Positions 1-12,319 are shown, numbered from the stretch's first letter. The stretch: DNA of 64,000 bases from Heterohyrax brucei (GCA_028571685.1 CM053141.1:72029833-72093832), one strand, 5' to 3'. Notes: generated by a model not told the origin, from the letters alone. Translations and numbers: made by a program.

Positions 1-660
1 TTGTCTGCACCCCACATTGGTGAGTGGCGTCTGGGGTCTTAAAAGCTAGCAAGCTGCCATCTGAAGTACACCAAATGGTCCCAACTCATCTGGAACAGAT
101 GGTCACAAAGAACAACAAAGACACAAGGAAAAAGAGAGCAGGATATGGAAGGACTAGTATGAATGGGTGACTGTGTCAGCATGTGACTAGAAGAACCAGG
201 TGGTGCCCAACCACTGCCAAAGACAGCCATGATGAGGCACACAATGTCGAGTCCCAGTGGCAACATGAGAAAAAGAGGGGTGCACCTCAAGAACTCCACT
301 AAAAGACTGCAATTGATGAGGTGGTGGCCTAGGGGTTCTCCTGGGACAATGGCCCCTAGACCTGTTGCTGCCCTACCAGAAAACATTTCTGAGGTCAACT
401 CTTTAGACAGGAATAGACTGGACTTGGGGACACAATGTGACCATGTGGTGTGTGTACTTCATGGTTCTGTGCATCTATAGGATGGCCTCCTACTATAAGG
501 GAGTGGAGAGGATAAAAAGGAAGGGACAGGAGATTGTTAAGAGGGTATGGCATATACAGGATGAAAAGGAGGAGTGTGCTGTCACTGGGCAAGGAAAGCA
601 GAAGGAGCTGCAGATATGCAGCGATGGTATACCTTCACTAAATCACACACACAAAAAAAT
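1..660 (+). mobile_element. L1 LINE 3' UTR, afrotherian type (5' end outside window)
   Basis: The segment reads like the 3' UTR of afrotherian L1: a ggggtcttaaaagctagcaa start, a 'ctagaagaaccaggtggtgcc' type stretch near 190, an 'acaggaatagactggac' box near 408 and a 'ggagtgtgctgtcac' box near 570. It ends in a CA/A-rich tail near 650-675. The same block occurs in reverse at about 8.14-8.87 kb. It carries no coding information. The ORF2 part must lie upstream of base 1. Family assignment is by recall of the consensus. Confidence 0.6.
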
Positions 661-2261
661 CTAAAATTAAATCATTTCTATAACTACAAGGCACACTTAC
701 TTAGATCCCACTAAAGAAGTCTAAGAGTTTGCCTCTTGTTGACAGAAGTCATCATCAGCCACTAATGATCAGTTCTGTGATAGATTCCTTTTAATCTTGA
801 AAATAAGAGTTTATTCATGTCAACTGCCTACGGTTTTGGTAAAATCATACCCAAGCCCTGCAAAGAGACCACATAATAACAATCAAATAAAAATCTAGAG
901 ATGGTGATAGAAAGCAAACAAGTTGCTGAACTGTTAAGCAATCTAGCCATGAACTCTGGAAAGAACTCTGTGTGCCATCACCTGAAAGGCTTTGGTGAGC
1001 TAAGGAGGTAAGCAGGCTCACTGCAGTCTGAGATCCGAAAAGTACATTTGTTCCCTCCACCTGCCAACAACTTGGGCCCGCTGAAAGGACAAGTTACCTG
1101 CCCTCCACTGAGATGTTAACTTCAACCTCAGAATCAGAAATCTGGGGCCCTGGCCTACCACTGGCAGTGTTTTCTGGGGGAAAACGAAAGAATTATTTTA
1201 TTCTAGTTTGGAGCTTAAGAGCATGCTGAAAGCATCCAGCTCATGTTCACTATTGAGGAATATTATTGAAGGGTGGCCAGGGAGAGAAAGTAGGAGAGAA
1301 AGGAAGAAGAAGGCTTTTTACCATTGTGATGCTTATCTGATTTGTAATTCTATGCCAGGGGCCCTCACACCAGGGTGCTGAAAGGATGTTCTAATTACTT
1401 AATGCTGTAGGACCTGCCTCTGTTCTCTGTGTCTTTATCTGTAACTCCCAGGTACAAAGCAGAGAGCCACCGGCCAGCAGGAGCATCCTGAGGAAGCACC
1501 AAGCCGCTATGGAAATGAAAGTAACTGGGGCTTGTCAGGCTCAGATTGCAAAAGAGTAGAAACCAAGGTCGAAGTAAACGTTATTGTTTCCTTAACACTG
1601 AGAGTTTGGTGCAGCATATGGAAAGCTTGAGTTCTCTCTAGCCAAAAAAGGCATAGAAGGAAGAATGTGATCCCATCAGAACAAATTCCATTATTTTAAT
1701 AGCAGAAAATGGCTTTCTTCTCTTTTTTATTTTGCAAGTGATGGGTCCCCCTAAAAGGAGACCTCGCAGCTGAGTTTGTCAATCTTTTCTGAAAGTCCTA
1801 CTAGCCAGAGATGGCTTTTTCCAAATAAGTGGCAGCTTTTGACTTAAAATAACTTTGGACAAGTCCAGCTTGTAGCAGAGCTTCAGAGAAAATAAGTGGT
1901 TATTAATGATCAGACTGACAGGAGAACGTTGAAGTTTGTCTTAACTGATTCATTTCTTACCCACTGGAAATTTTAACTAATATTCTTAATTTTCTCAGGT
2001 CTATGTTTCTTACTTTTATTCCCCAGTAAGTTATTTGGAGGGGCATAAAGGGGGAATCAGGGGATAATGAGAGTCAAGTTCCAGGGTCTTAATCTTTGTC
2101 ACAACCTTTAGGAAAGTCAGTGGCACTTTCTGAGTCTGCATCAAATGTGGGATATGAATACATAATATTTAAGCTTCTTTGTGTATAGATATTAATATCC
2201 ATACACTTTCAAGGAAGTCCAATTAATACAACTATTATTCAAATTTACCCACCACTCACTA
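661..2261. other. No gene or named repeat recognised
   Basis: Mixed-composition sequence. A purine-rich patch lies at about 1270-1310 and a 26-bp near-palindrome at 2181-2206 (see findings). I see no ORF with recognisable domains and no repeat I can name. Confidence 0.5.
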
Positions 2262-4797
2262 AGGTCAAAGATGAAGGGATTGAAAATTTGTACCAGCTTC
2301 TGTAGTCTGAAATTGATCAAACATGAAATCAAGGTGCATTAATAATTACTAATGACTGGAATGCAAAAGTCGGAAACAAAGAAGAAGGACTAGTAGGTGG
2401 AAAATATAGCCCTGGTGATAGAAATAATGCTGGAGATCATGTGACAGAATTTTGCAACACTAATGACATTTTCTTTGCAAGTATCTTTTTTAACCAACAC
2501 AAATGACAACTGTACACTTGGACCTCACCTGATGGAGTACACAGGAACAAAATCGACTACATCTGTGGGAAAACATGATGGAAAATCTCCACATCGGCAG
2601 TCAGAACAAGACCAGGTGCTGGCTGTGGCACAGATCATCAACTGCTCGTATGCAGATTCAAACTGAAACTGAAGAAGGTTAGCACAAGTCTACAAGAACA
2701 AAAGTGTGACCTGAGTATATCCTTCCTGAGTTTAAAGATCATCTCAACAACAGATTTGATATGCTGACAGCCAATGACTGAAAACCAGATGAATAGTGGA
2801 ATGACATCAAAGATATCATCCATGAAGAGAGCAAGAGGTCATTAAAAAGACAGGAATGAAAGAAAAGACCAAATGGGATGTCAGACGGGACTCTGAAACT
2901 TGCTCTTGAATGTTGAGTGGCTAAAGCAAAAGGTAGGAATGGCAAAGTAAAAGACCTAAACAGAAGATTTCAAAGGAGAGTTCAAGAAGACAAAAGAAAG
3001 TATTATAATGACATGTGCAAAGAGCCGGAAATGCAAAACCAGAAGGGAAGAACATGTTCTCTATTTCTCAAGTTGAAAGAACTGAAGAAAAAAATTCACA
3101 CCTCGAGTTGCAATAGTGAAGGATTCTACATGGAAAATATTAAGCACCCAGGGAGGACCAAAGGAAGGTGGAAGGAATACACAGTCGTTGTACCAAAGAG
3201 AATTAGTAGGTGTTCAACCATTTCAGGAGGTAACGTTTGATAGTGAGCCAATGGTACTGAAGGAAAAAGTCTAAGCTGTGTAGAAAGCATTGGCAAAACA
3301 AAAAAATAAAAAAAAATTCCCAGAACTGATGGGATACCAATTGAGAAGATTCAACAAAGGTATGCAGAGCTGGAAGCACTCATTTGCCTATGTCAAGAAA
3401 TTCAGAAGACAACTACTTGCCTAACCAGCTGAATGAGATCCATACTTGTGCCCATTCCAAAGAAAGGTGATCCAACCAAATGCAGACATTATTGAACAAT
3501 GTCATTAATATTGCATATAAGCAAAATTTTGCTGAAGATAATTCAAAAAGCAGTGCGTTGACAGGAAACCATCAGAAATTTAGGCCAGATTCAGAAGATG
3601 ACATGGAACAAGGAGTATCATTGCTATAGCCAGATGGAACTTGGCTGAAATCTGAGAATTCCAGAAAGATGTTTACCTCTGTTTTATTGACTGTACAAAG
3701 CATTCAACTATGTGGATTATAACAAATGATAGATAACATTTTGAAGAATGGGAATTCCAGAACATTGAATTGTGTTCATGCGGAACTTGTACAAAGATCA
3801 AGAAGCAGTTGTTTGAACAGAACCAAAGGATACTGTGTGCTTTAAAATAAGGTCAAGTATGCCTCAGGGTTGTATCATTTTGCCATACTTATTAAATCTG
3901 TATGGTGAGCAAATAATCTGAGAAGGTGGACTATATGAAGAAGAATGTGATATCAAGATTAGAGGAAGACTCATTATCAACCTGTGACATGCAGATTGCA
4001 CAATCTTCCTTGATGAAATGTAAGAGGACCTAAAGCACTTGCTGATGAAGATCATAATGGATTCAAGATGAAGACTGATCAAGATTCAAGATGGGTTATA
4101 CCTTAATATAAAGAAAGCAAAAGTCCTCGTAATTCGACCAGTAAGGAACATCAAGTTTTCATGTTTTCAAGGATTTAATCTGTATGGATCCACAACCAAC
4201 TCCAATAGAAGCAGCAGTCAAGAAATTGAATGACACTGCACTGGGAAAATCTGCTGCAGAAGACCTGTTTAAAGTGTTAAAGAGCAAAGATGTTCCTTTA
4301 GGGACTAAGGTGTACCTGACCCAAGCCATGTTATATTTAATTGCGTCATATGACTGGCAAAGCTGGACAGTGATTAAGGAAGCTCCAAGAAGACCTGTTG
4401 CTTTTAAATTATGATATTAGTGGAGACTATTGAGTATGTCATGGAGTACTAGTAGAATGAACAAACCTGCCTTTGAAGACATACAGCCAGAATACTTTTT
4501 AGAACCAAAAATGGCAAGACTTTATCTTACATACCTTAGACCTTGGAGCAGGAGGGACCAATCCCTTAAGGATATTGTACTTGGTCAAGCAGATGATCAG
4601 TGAAAAACAGGAAGATTGTCAAGAAGATGGGCTCAAAAAACAAGATGAGCTCATAAAAACAAGATGGGTTCAAAAAACTTGGACTCCAAAAGATGAGTTT
4701 AAGCATCACAAAGATTGTAAGAATGACACAGTACCGGGCAGTACTTCTTTCTGTTGTATATAGGGTGGTTATGACCTGGAACTAACTTGACAGCAGC
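2262..4797 (+). mobile_element. RTE-clade LINE, long decayed copy
   Basis: This is a nearly full coding-length copy of the RTE LINE common in Afrotheria. The endonuclease end is visible as DWNAKVG at about 2354 and later IDYICGK at about 2553. A 107-codon open stretch at 2917-3240 covers the linker (KRKYYNDMCKE, LKLKELKKK). Reverse transcriptase motifs follow: KAFNYVD near 3699 and LPYLLNLYGEQ near 3880. The catalytic box reads N-L-stop-HADCT at 3982-4002 where active copies have YADD, so the second aspartate is lost. The C-terminal part is open at 4184-4414. The copy ends at an acagcagctaacagcaacag tail near 4783-4803. Many stops and frameshifts make it a fossil. Confidence 0.85.
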
Positions 4798-4803
4798 TAA
4801 CAG

Positions 4804-5175
4804 CAACAGAGTATAAAGATACAAGTTCCTAGAATTGATAGTCTTGAGATAGATCCTTATATAATACAAAAATCAGTATATATTAAAGCTACTGTATAGT
4901 ATCAGTGAAGGAAAGGACATATTATTTCACAAATGATATTAGAAAAATGGTTACTTAGCTCTTTGTTAACAAATATTGAGATAAATCCTTACCTCATACC
5001 ATTTACCCACACGAATTCTAGCTAAATAAAATATTTGAAAGTTTACAAACATGTTTAAGTACTGTGGGAAATGTGAGTTTAAATAATTTTAAGCTGCAAA
5101 AGAATTTTTTAAGCATAACTCTAAATGAAAACTATGACGTGAAAAATAGGTCTGACTGCACAAATATTTAAAGTA
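4804..5175. other. A/T-rich sequence, nothing recognised
   Basis: A/T-rich DNA between the RTE tail and a SINE tail fragment. No ORF or named repeat seen. Confidence 0.5.
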
Positions 5176-5213
5176 TGTGAGTCGGATCCAACTCGACGGC
5201 ACTTGGCTTGGCT
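5176..5213 (+). mobile_element. AfroSINE 3'-tail fragment (GGATCC, cttggcttggc tail)
   Basis: The box gagtcggatccaactcgac is followed by ggcacttggcttggct. Only the last ~38 bp of a SINE is present. No clear target duplication. It belongs with the other tail-only fragments near 6.9, 11.2, 56.6 and 60.1 kb. Confidence 0.7.
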
Positions 5214-5645
5214 CTACCAATATAAAATTAAAATAACGTAGCAAAATTTAGAAAACACATAAAAGTTTTATTTAGAAAATGGTTAATATTTGAATATGAA
5301 AAGTCCAATAGAAAAAATTTAAAAGGACACAATTAAAGACTTCTATCTTAAACTATAACAGGGTAAGGGGTGCCAAATTTACTTTGCATTGCCCAAAATT
5401 ACAAAACTGGATAATATATGTAAAGCAACTACTTTCAGGCGTTGGATAATATTGGCTCCTGGCTGTAACCCTTTGGAGAAAAGCAACACAAGATCTAAAT
5501 ACACATTTAAGTTTCTCATCTGATGGTCCTTTACAAACTTCAACACAAAGAAACTGAACCCAAACAGTGAGCAATAGTGTCATGAGTCAGGGGAAAACAA
5601 AACAAACAAAGAAATGGACATCAAAGTTCAGCTTAAACCCAATAC
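5214..5645. other. A/T-rich sequence, nothing recognised
   Basis: No repeat or coding domain recognised. The 76-codon minus frame at 5353-5583 has no known motif. Confidence 0.45.
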
Positions 5646-5705
5646 AAAACCCATTGCCATTGAGTCAATTCCAACTCATAATGACCCTATAGAGAGTTGT
5701 TGAAA
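5646..5705 (-). mobile_element. AfroSINE fragment (3' end)
   Basis: Reads aacccattgccattgagtca then ccaactcataatgaccctat, the reversed AfroSINE 3' end. Similarity fades after about 5705, though a weak SINE-like continuation may run to about 5850. Confidence 0.65.
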
Positions 5706-6903
5706 ATTCCTGGGGAAAGATTCTGGAATAATCTGCTACCAGGGATGGCTGTGTGCTTTGTGTGGCACTAACACATGAATTCAGTCTACTCTTCACAAGA
5801 CTCAGCAGAGAACAGCTACTGGGAAACTGAGCTATACAGAAACTACAGAGGTTTCACCACTCTAGGATAAATTTAAATTTCTAATAGCCAGAGTGGAACA
5901 ATCTCACAAAACACAGTGGTAATTCCGCTGTGATTTCAGTGAACTATGCCTTAAAAGCAAGGCTGCTGTAGTCCTAAAGTAAAGACTACTCTATAGTCAG
6001 CTTAATAATGCAAAAAACAAGTCTTAACAAGGTAAAATGATCTACTAGTCGCCTGCCAGAAAAAACGTTCAACACTATTTAGAGGACAATATAATCCATA
6101 TTATCTATCACATAGTGTTTTTTTGTTTTTTTAAAAAAGGCCTATTAAATGGGAAAACAACACAAAACACAACTCTTGGTTAGGAGGTAAGTGATCAGTA
6201 GATAAAGACTCAATGACAACACAGATGTTAGATTTGGCAGACAAGATTTAAAAACAACTTTTATAAAAAAATAGTAAATGGAAAGTTTCAGGAAAAAAGT
6301 ATAAAAGAAAAATGGAAACTATAAAAAAGAGTTAAATGGAAATTATAAATATAAAAAATATATATAATAAGTAAAAATAAAAACTACCTGAATGTGCTTA
6401 ACAGGTAATTGAATATAGAAGGAAAAAAAAAGATAAGTGAGCAGAGAATGAGCACAATAAAAAGTATCCAAATGATTCAAATGGCACAACAGAGATAAAA
6501 AAGAAAAAAGAAGAGCATTTTAATGGTTCATAATATGATGAACTCTTTACCTGTAAGCAGAATCACATAAAGAGAGGAGGGAGGAGTCTGTGTAGAAAAG
6601 AAATATTGGAAAGAATTACAGCCAAATTTTGTACAAAGTGATTAAGACTATAAACCCTCAGAGTCAAAATACTCAGCAAATGCCAAGGAAAATGAGCACA
6701 AAGAAACTGTAGCTGCCTGTATAAGAGTCTAATTGCTACAACACAAAAATAGAGAGCTTTATAAAAACAGCCAAAGTAAAAGAACACGTTTCATATAAAA
6801 TTAGTCTCTGTTGAGTTGATTTTCACTCACAGATGAACAGCAATAATTACTACTAACTTCTTCAAGAACAAAATAAGCCTAGACCATAGAGTAGTATCTT
6901 TGA
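5706..6903. other. A/T-rich DNA, possibly the 5' side of the old L1 that follows
   Basis: A-rich plus strand with short A/T runs (for example 6290-6370). It may be part of the old L1 that becomes recognisable from about 7 kb, but I cannot anchor it to a known L1 segment. Confidence 0.35.
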
Positions 6904-6938
6904 AGCCAAGCCAAGTGCCGTCGAGTCGGATCCGACTC
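6904..6938 (-). mobile_element. AfroSINE 3'-tail fragment (GGATCC type)
   Basis: Reads gccaagccaagtgccgtcga then gtcggatccgactc: the reverse complement of the tail-only SINE form. About 35 bp only. No convincing target duplication. Confidence 0.7.
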
Positions 6939-6959
6939 AATGCTAAATAAAAAAAGTTT

Positions 6960-8118
6960 ACATCAAATTCATTATTCAGTGAAAAATATCTTGCAAAATT
7001 GAAGACAAAATACAGTTCTGGATAATTTAGATAAAATCTGAGAGTATTTTTAAAAAAGTATTGCTCTTCAGTAAATGATAAAGTTCTTCAGATGAAAGTG
7101 AAATTACAGAAGTCAAAATTCAGATGCATACAAAGGAATGAAGATGACAGAAATAGTATAAGTGTGGGTAAATGTAAAAGATTTCTTTTTACGTTATTAA
7201 AATTCATCAAAGGACAGTCAATTCTTTAAACAAAAATAATAAGAACAAAGTATTGTGGGTTTTAAATTCATGAAAAGTGAAGTATATGAAAATAAGATGA
7301 AAGACAAAAGGGAATATGTTGAAAGATAGTGCTACAAAGTTTTTACAGTATATAGAAAATAATGTAATATTAATTCAGGCTAGATTGTAATAAAGATGTA
7401 TATTGTAATCCCTAAAGCAAATACACACACAAATGTGTAGCTAAAAAGACAATAAAACCCAAACCCAAACCAAACCAAAGCAAAGCCACTGGCGTCAAGC
7501 TGATTCCAACTCATAGCGACCCTGTAAGTCGGAAGAGAACTGCCCCACAAAGTTTCTAAGGCACACCTGGTGGATTTGAACTGCTGACCGCTGTAGCACT
7601 TAACCACTATGCCACCGGGGTTTCCAAAAAGACAATAGAGGAAGAATGGAAGAGTAAAATATAACTGATGGTTCTAAAAAATGAAAGAGAAGAACAAAGA
7701 AACAAAACCAAATTGAAGTAAAAAACAAAGAATAATAATAAACACAACCATATCAATAATTATATTCAATGTAGACAGACAAAATTATTCAATTACAAGA
7801 GTGATACTCTCAAGCTGGATAAATATAGCACTACCTATATGATGTTCTTTAGAGATGTACTTCAATAACAAAGACACAAATAGGCTACAAGCAAAAGATT
7901 TGAAAACATATACCATGCCAACATTAATCAAAAGAGACCTGGCATGGCTATATTCACTGAAGACCATATAGGGAAACAAAGATGGGCATAAAGAAGACAA
8001 AACCCTAAACATTCATGCACCTAATAACAAACCTTCAAAATAAATGAATCACAAACAACAAGAAATGAAGAAAGAAATAGGTGTATTCACAACTGTCTTT
8101 GGAGATTTTAAAACTCCT
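6960..8118 (+). mobile_element. Old L1 (L1M-like), part 1, interrupted by insertions
   Basis: The stretch around 7200-7440 matches the pre-ORF2 region of old mammalian L1 (an aagtattgtgggttttaaat box at 7247 and agattgtaataaagatgtat at 7383). From about 7690 it reads as ORF2: 'acaaataggctacaagcaaaag' near 7876 and 'accatgccaacattaatcaaaag' near 7912. An AfroSINE (7455-7625) and an opposite-strand L1 fragment (8119-9441) split it. ORF2 resumes at about 9442. Heavily mutated, no coding potential. Confidence 0.7.
7455..7625 (-). mobile_element. AfroSINE, full length, perfect 12-bp target duplication
   Basis: Reversed AfroSINE: A-rich start, gattccaactcatagcgacc box, cttaaccactatgccacc at the head end. 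It is flanked by identical aaaaagacaata copies at 7443-7454 and 7626-7637. That pair fixes both ends and shows insertion into the older L1. Confidence 0.92.
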
Positions 8119-9441
8119 ATTTTATTACTATTTTTATTATGCTTTAGGTGAAAGTTTAAAATTCATGTTAGTTTCTCATATAAAAATTTCTACACACATT
8201 GCTATGTGACCCTACCCTTCCTTATTCCCTATATTGTCTGTGTCCATTCAGACTCCTGTCCATTTCTGTCTTCTGATCTTGCCTCCAGACAGAAGCTGCC
8301 CATTTAGTCTCATGTATCTACTTGAACTAAGAACAATCTTCACAAGAATCATTTTATATGTTGTACTTTATAATATAATAAAATATAATAAATTTAGTCT
8401 CTGTATACAAATACATAAATATAATACTTTATATATTATACTTTATAGCATTTAATATATAATATTATATATTATACTTTGCCTGAAGAGTTGGCTACAG
8501 AAACAGTTTTAATTTGGAACTAACAGGCTAGTAGCCATGTCTTCTGGGGTCCCTCCAGTGTCAATCGTACCATTATATCTGGTCTTTTTACTAGAGTTTG
8601 AGTTCTACATTGTGCTCTTCTCCTGCCCCATCAGGCACTCTCTGTTGTTTTCCCTGTCAGGGCAGTCATCTAGTTCTTCTGGACTCAGGCTGATGGAGTC
8701 TCTAGTTTATGTGGCCCTTTCTGTCTTTTAGGCTCGTATTTTCCTTGTGTCTTCGATGCTCTTCATTCTCCTTTGCTCGCTGGCTCTACTCTCTTAGATA
8801 GCCACTTGCTAGCTTCTGAGACCCCAGATGTCATTCGTCAAAGTAGGATGTGGAAAATTTTCTTAAAAAACTTTTTATGTAAATTGACCTAGATGTACCC
8901 TGAAACCATGGTCCCCAGACACCCACCTCTGCTACTCTGTCCTTCAAAGTGTTCCGTCGTATTCATGAAACTGCTTAGCTTCTGGTTTAATCTCATTGTG
9001 TGACTTCCCCTGCATTGCCTGTTGTCTTCTGTTTACCTAAAATAATTCTTTTCTACTATCTAGTTAGTGAATACCCCTCTTCCTGCCTCCCAAGCCTCAT
9101 AACCATCACAGAATGTTTTCTTCTGTGTTTAAATCTTTTCTTGAGTTCTTATAATAGTGGTCTAATACAATATTTGTGTTCTTGTGACTAATTTCACTCA
9201 GCATAATGCCTTCTAGATTCATCCATGGCAGGAGATGTTTCCAGGATTCAGTATTGTTCTTCATCATTCTGTAGTATTCCATCGTGTGACTATACCATAA
9301 TTTGTTTATACATTCATCCACTGATGGGTACCTAAGTTGTTTCCATCCTTTTACTACTGTAAACAGTGCTGCAAGGAACACAGCTATGCATATATCTATT
9401 TATGTAACTGCTCTGAATTCTCAAAAATATTAATTTTAGGA
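8119..9441 (-). mobile_element. L1 3' end (3' UTR plus ORF2 C-terminus) inserted into an older L1
   Basis: The element is on the minus strand. The 3' UTR is at about 8140-8870, with the reversed gctagcaagtggctatct box near 8800. The ORF2 tail follows as an open frame at 9106-9381 (MFLAALFTVVKG near 9381, then KLWYSHTMEYYRMMKNN). This matches the L1 ORF2 C-terminus. It interrupts an older plus-strand L1. The host target sequence around 8100-8118 (ggagattttaaaactcct) is partly repeated as ggagacattcct at 9440-9455, fitting a decayed target duplication. Confidence 0.75.
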
Positions 9442-10800
9442 GACATTCCTTTCTCAGCAGTTGATAAAATAGACCAAATATCCATAATAATATATGAAAA
9501 ATACTATGAAGTTGAGTTGAGTAATATTTATAGAATGTTAAGCTAAAGAGATGCATAAGATGTGTGATTATCTTAAAATGTATTCTTTCTATTAACATAT
9601 ATTTCTTTTGAAAGGCTCATGAACATTCACAGATGGACCAAACGCTGGAAAATAAAATAACTTGACATTGAATATGTGCTCTTACCCAAACATAATTAAA
9701 TTAGAAGTTAATTTCTAAAAAAAAAAAAATCTTTAAATACATGAAAATTAAACAACATACTTCCAGCCCATTGGTCAAGAAGACATTCAAGGGGGAATTA
9801 TAAAGTAAATTGAAATAAATGATAATGAAATCATAACTTCTCAAAATGCATTGATTGTATCTGAATATGACTACATGTAGATTTATAGCATGAATTCTTT
9901 TACTAGAAAAGGAGGAGAATTAAAAATCAATAATCAGCTTTCATATTAAAAAACTAGAAAAAGACAAGCAAATTGGATTCTAAGTTAACAGTATGAAGAC
10001 ATAATAAAAATATAAACAGAAAATAATGAATGATGTGGAAATCAAATAGAGAAAATGAAACAAAAATTGTTTTCTTTCAAAGGATTAATAAAACTAATAA
10101 ACTCCCATACAACCAATAAGAGATGAGGAGAGATGGTAACAGAGAAAGGAAATTATCAGTAAAAGGAATAAAAAAGAGAAACTATTAATATATGTAATCC
10201 ATACTAAAAGAGAAAAACTTTCTACTAAATTTACTACCCATTCAAGACTTCTTATTTTTTTAACATCAACAAATGAAATGTAGGAAAGAACAAGCTGATA
10301 AAGGGATCTACAAAAAAATTTGCTTCATCCTTAAAAGATCAACCCCACCCTCAGCCTCTGCACCCCCAACACAGCAAGGATAGACTCACTACTGCTTTTT
10401 GCCATTGTTCAAAGGTCAAGAAAACAACATTATAATTAATAGGGAAAAAATAAAAGGAAAATTGATTTCTTGTAGGTACTGTAATTGTGTACATAGAGAT
10501 CCTAAGGAAAATGGAGATAGAAAGACAGAATGATGAATAGCAATTTGTGTGTGTGTGTATACATACGTGTGTGTGTGTGGAGAGAGAGAGAAAGACAGAT
10601 AGAGAATCAGAAAGAGAAGATAGATCAGGCAGCAAAAATATATTGGAACAAATTCCAGTAAAGAAGTAGATGTCTACCTTAAAAATTAAGAAAAGTATTA
10701 CTGAGAGAATTAAATGAAGACCTAAATAAACAGAAAAGTATACTCTGTTCAAGAGTTATCCTGTGTTCATGGATTGGAAGATTTACATCATTTCCAAACT
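9442..10800 (+). mobile_element. Old L1 (L1M-like), part 2: ORF2 remnant
   Basis: Continues the L1 interrupted at 8119. Recognisable ORF2 pieces include ctcagcagttgataaaatag at 9453, acatgaaaattaaacaacat near 9740 and agagatcctaaggaaaatgg at 10495. The last clear piece is gttcatggattggaagattt at 10766, which corresponds to a region well before the ORF2 stop. A GT/GA microsatellite lies within it. Many stops and deletions. Confidence 0.65.
10543..10625. repeat. GT/GA compound microsatellite
   Basis: Imperfect (GT)n runs, then a (GA)n run, then GATA-like units. Simple-sequence expansion inside the old L1. Confidence 0.85.
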
Positions 10801-11122
10801 CATAGATGCATCCCAGTAGGGAAAACAACTGTAACAAAGGTGAGGTTTAGCAACTGAAGTGTTAATTTGAGGAGATTATCTAACTGGATTCATGTTAAGT
10901 ATTGTGTAGTACACAGTTTAATTTATCCTTCCTTTACCTGAAAAATATTCATCATTGTGAAGTTTGATTTGCTTTTTAAGAACGAAAGGGGAATGCCAGT
11001 TCTTGTCTGGAAGTAGGTAAGGTGTTGATCACAGCTCTAGGTGAGAACCTTCACAGTGCAGAGTTACCAGAGCTTACAATTTGTGTTTTGCTCCTGCTCC
11101 ACTCTTAGCTGTTTGAGGACAG
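10801..11122. other. No gene or named repeat recognised
   Basis: Unique-looking sequence downstream of the L1 remnant. Confidence 0.45.
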
Positions 11123-11158
11123 TAAGAATAAAGAAAAGGCTAAGAATAAAGAAAAGCT
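11123..11158. repeat. Tandem 18-bp duplication (taagaataaagaaaagsc-type unit)
   Basis: Two adjacent units, 11123-11140 and 11141-11158, each begin taagaataaagaaaag. They differ only in the last bases. They abut the SINE tail fragment that follows. Confidence 0.8.
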
Positions 11159-11160
11159 TA

Positions 11161-11176
11161 CGGCACTTGGCTTGGC
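11161..11176 (+). mobile_element. AfroSINE tail remnant (16 bp)
   Basis: cggcacttggcttggc is the exact 3' end of the tail-only SINE fragments elsewhere in the window. At 16 bp, chance or a deletion remnant is possible. Confidence 0.45.
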
Positions 11177-11569
11177 GATGGTCACAGTGGCCTCACAGTA
11201 AACAGCTGTTAAATAGGGACATATACAAGAATTACCTTCTCTATAAGGGGTAATAAAATGACAAGTTTGTGATTTCCTCCCAGCTCATGGGGAAAAGTAA
11301 CAGGCTAGCCATGCAGCTTGTGACAGGATCTTCCTGAACATTTCTCATCCTCAGGTGTTGAGTAAGAGCTTACAGTCTTGGGATGTGGGGTGGGAGTGGG
11401 AGGAGGAAATGATAGGAGGAAAGAAATTATATTTACTGAAAATTCACTTAACTTTTCATCAAATTTAAGACCGATTTACAAAAAAAAAGCCAGATATAAT
11501 TTTAACGACAATCATTATTTCTAAAATGATCTTAAAATATGTATAAATTTAATATTAGAATTGGAAATC

Positions 11570-11645
11570 TGGTCTATGCCAGGCACTCGTCTGAGTGATT
11601 TGAATAAATTAACTCACTTAGTCTCCACCGCAATCCAATGAGAAA
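11570..11645 (-). repeat. MIR SINE fragment
   Basis: Reads gccaggcactcgtctgagtg and then ttaactcacttagtctccac, typical of a reversed MIR 3' half. Confidence 0.6.
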
Positions 11646-12319
11646 GCTTATTATTAAACTGTTGAAGGTCCACCTTGGTTCATTTCAGGTTACAGTGTCC
11701 CTACAAAGCCCGATTCCCCAGATATAATGACATATCTTTGATCACTCTGGTAGAAAACTGTTGATGAAATGATATAGGGGCAAAAGCTTAGTAAAAAGAT
11801 TTAAGGGAGGCTAATTGGTGATAAGTGGGTTCCAAAAGTCTAGCTGGGAAGGAAATAAATAAATGGATGTTTCACCCAAAGTTATCCCATGAGGTTAATA
11901 CAACGCTCAAGCTGTAGGGCAGAAAGCAGCTTAAACATGTAGAAGTGCTGGCAAGGCCTTCTGGAGCTGGACAATAGTTTGAATCTGTACCACACTGTTT
12001 GCATATTAGGCAAAGCCACTGTAGCTTTGCTCTACAGCTGTGGATACTCTCAACAGCATATCTCTACAGTAAGGGAAGAGGAGAGGAGGAAGCATAGACA
12101 AAGAATCTGAGAGAACATATACGTCAGTTTCTTACATATTTTTCCTTGCTTCTACAACCCTACTCCAGAGAAGATGGGAACATTATGCTGACAGGAAAGT
12201 GAAAAAAGGCAAACAACATTAGGAAAATTCAAGGGGTACAGTAGATGAGGGAGAGGCAGTCACTGAAAGAAATAGAGCAGGGTGGTTCAAAGTGCAGGGT
12301 GCAGAGCCTGACAGCTTAC
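11646..12319. other. No gene or named repeat recognised
   Basis: Unique-looking sequence; no coding domains seen. Confidence 0.45.

Noticed and set aside
9106..9381. 91-codon minus ORF as a possible functional protein
   Set aside because: It is the L1 ORF2 C-terminus of a truncated insertion, with no upstream reverse transcriptase.
10351..10752. 133-codon minus-strand ORF with a transmembrane-like and Thr/His-rich composition
   Set aside because: It crosses the GT/GA microsatellite and the old L1, and the repetitive THTH-like part is the (CA)n reading.
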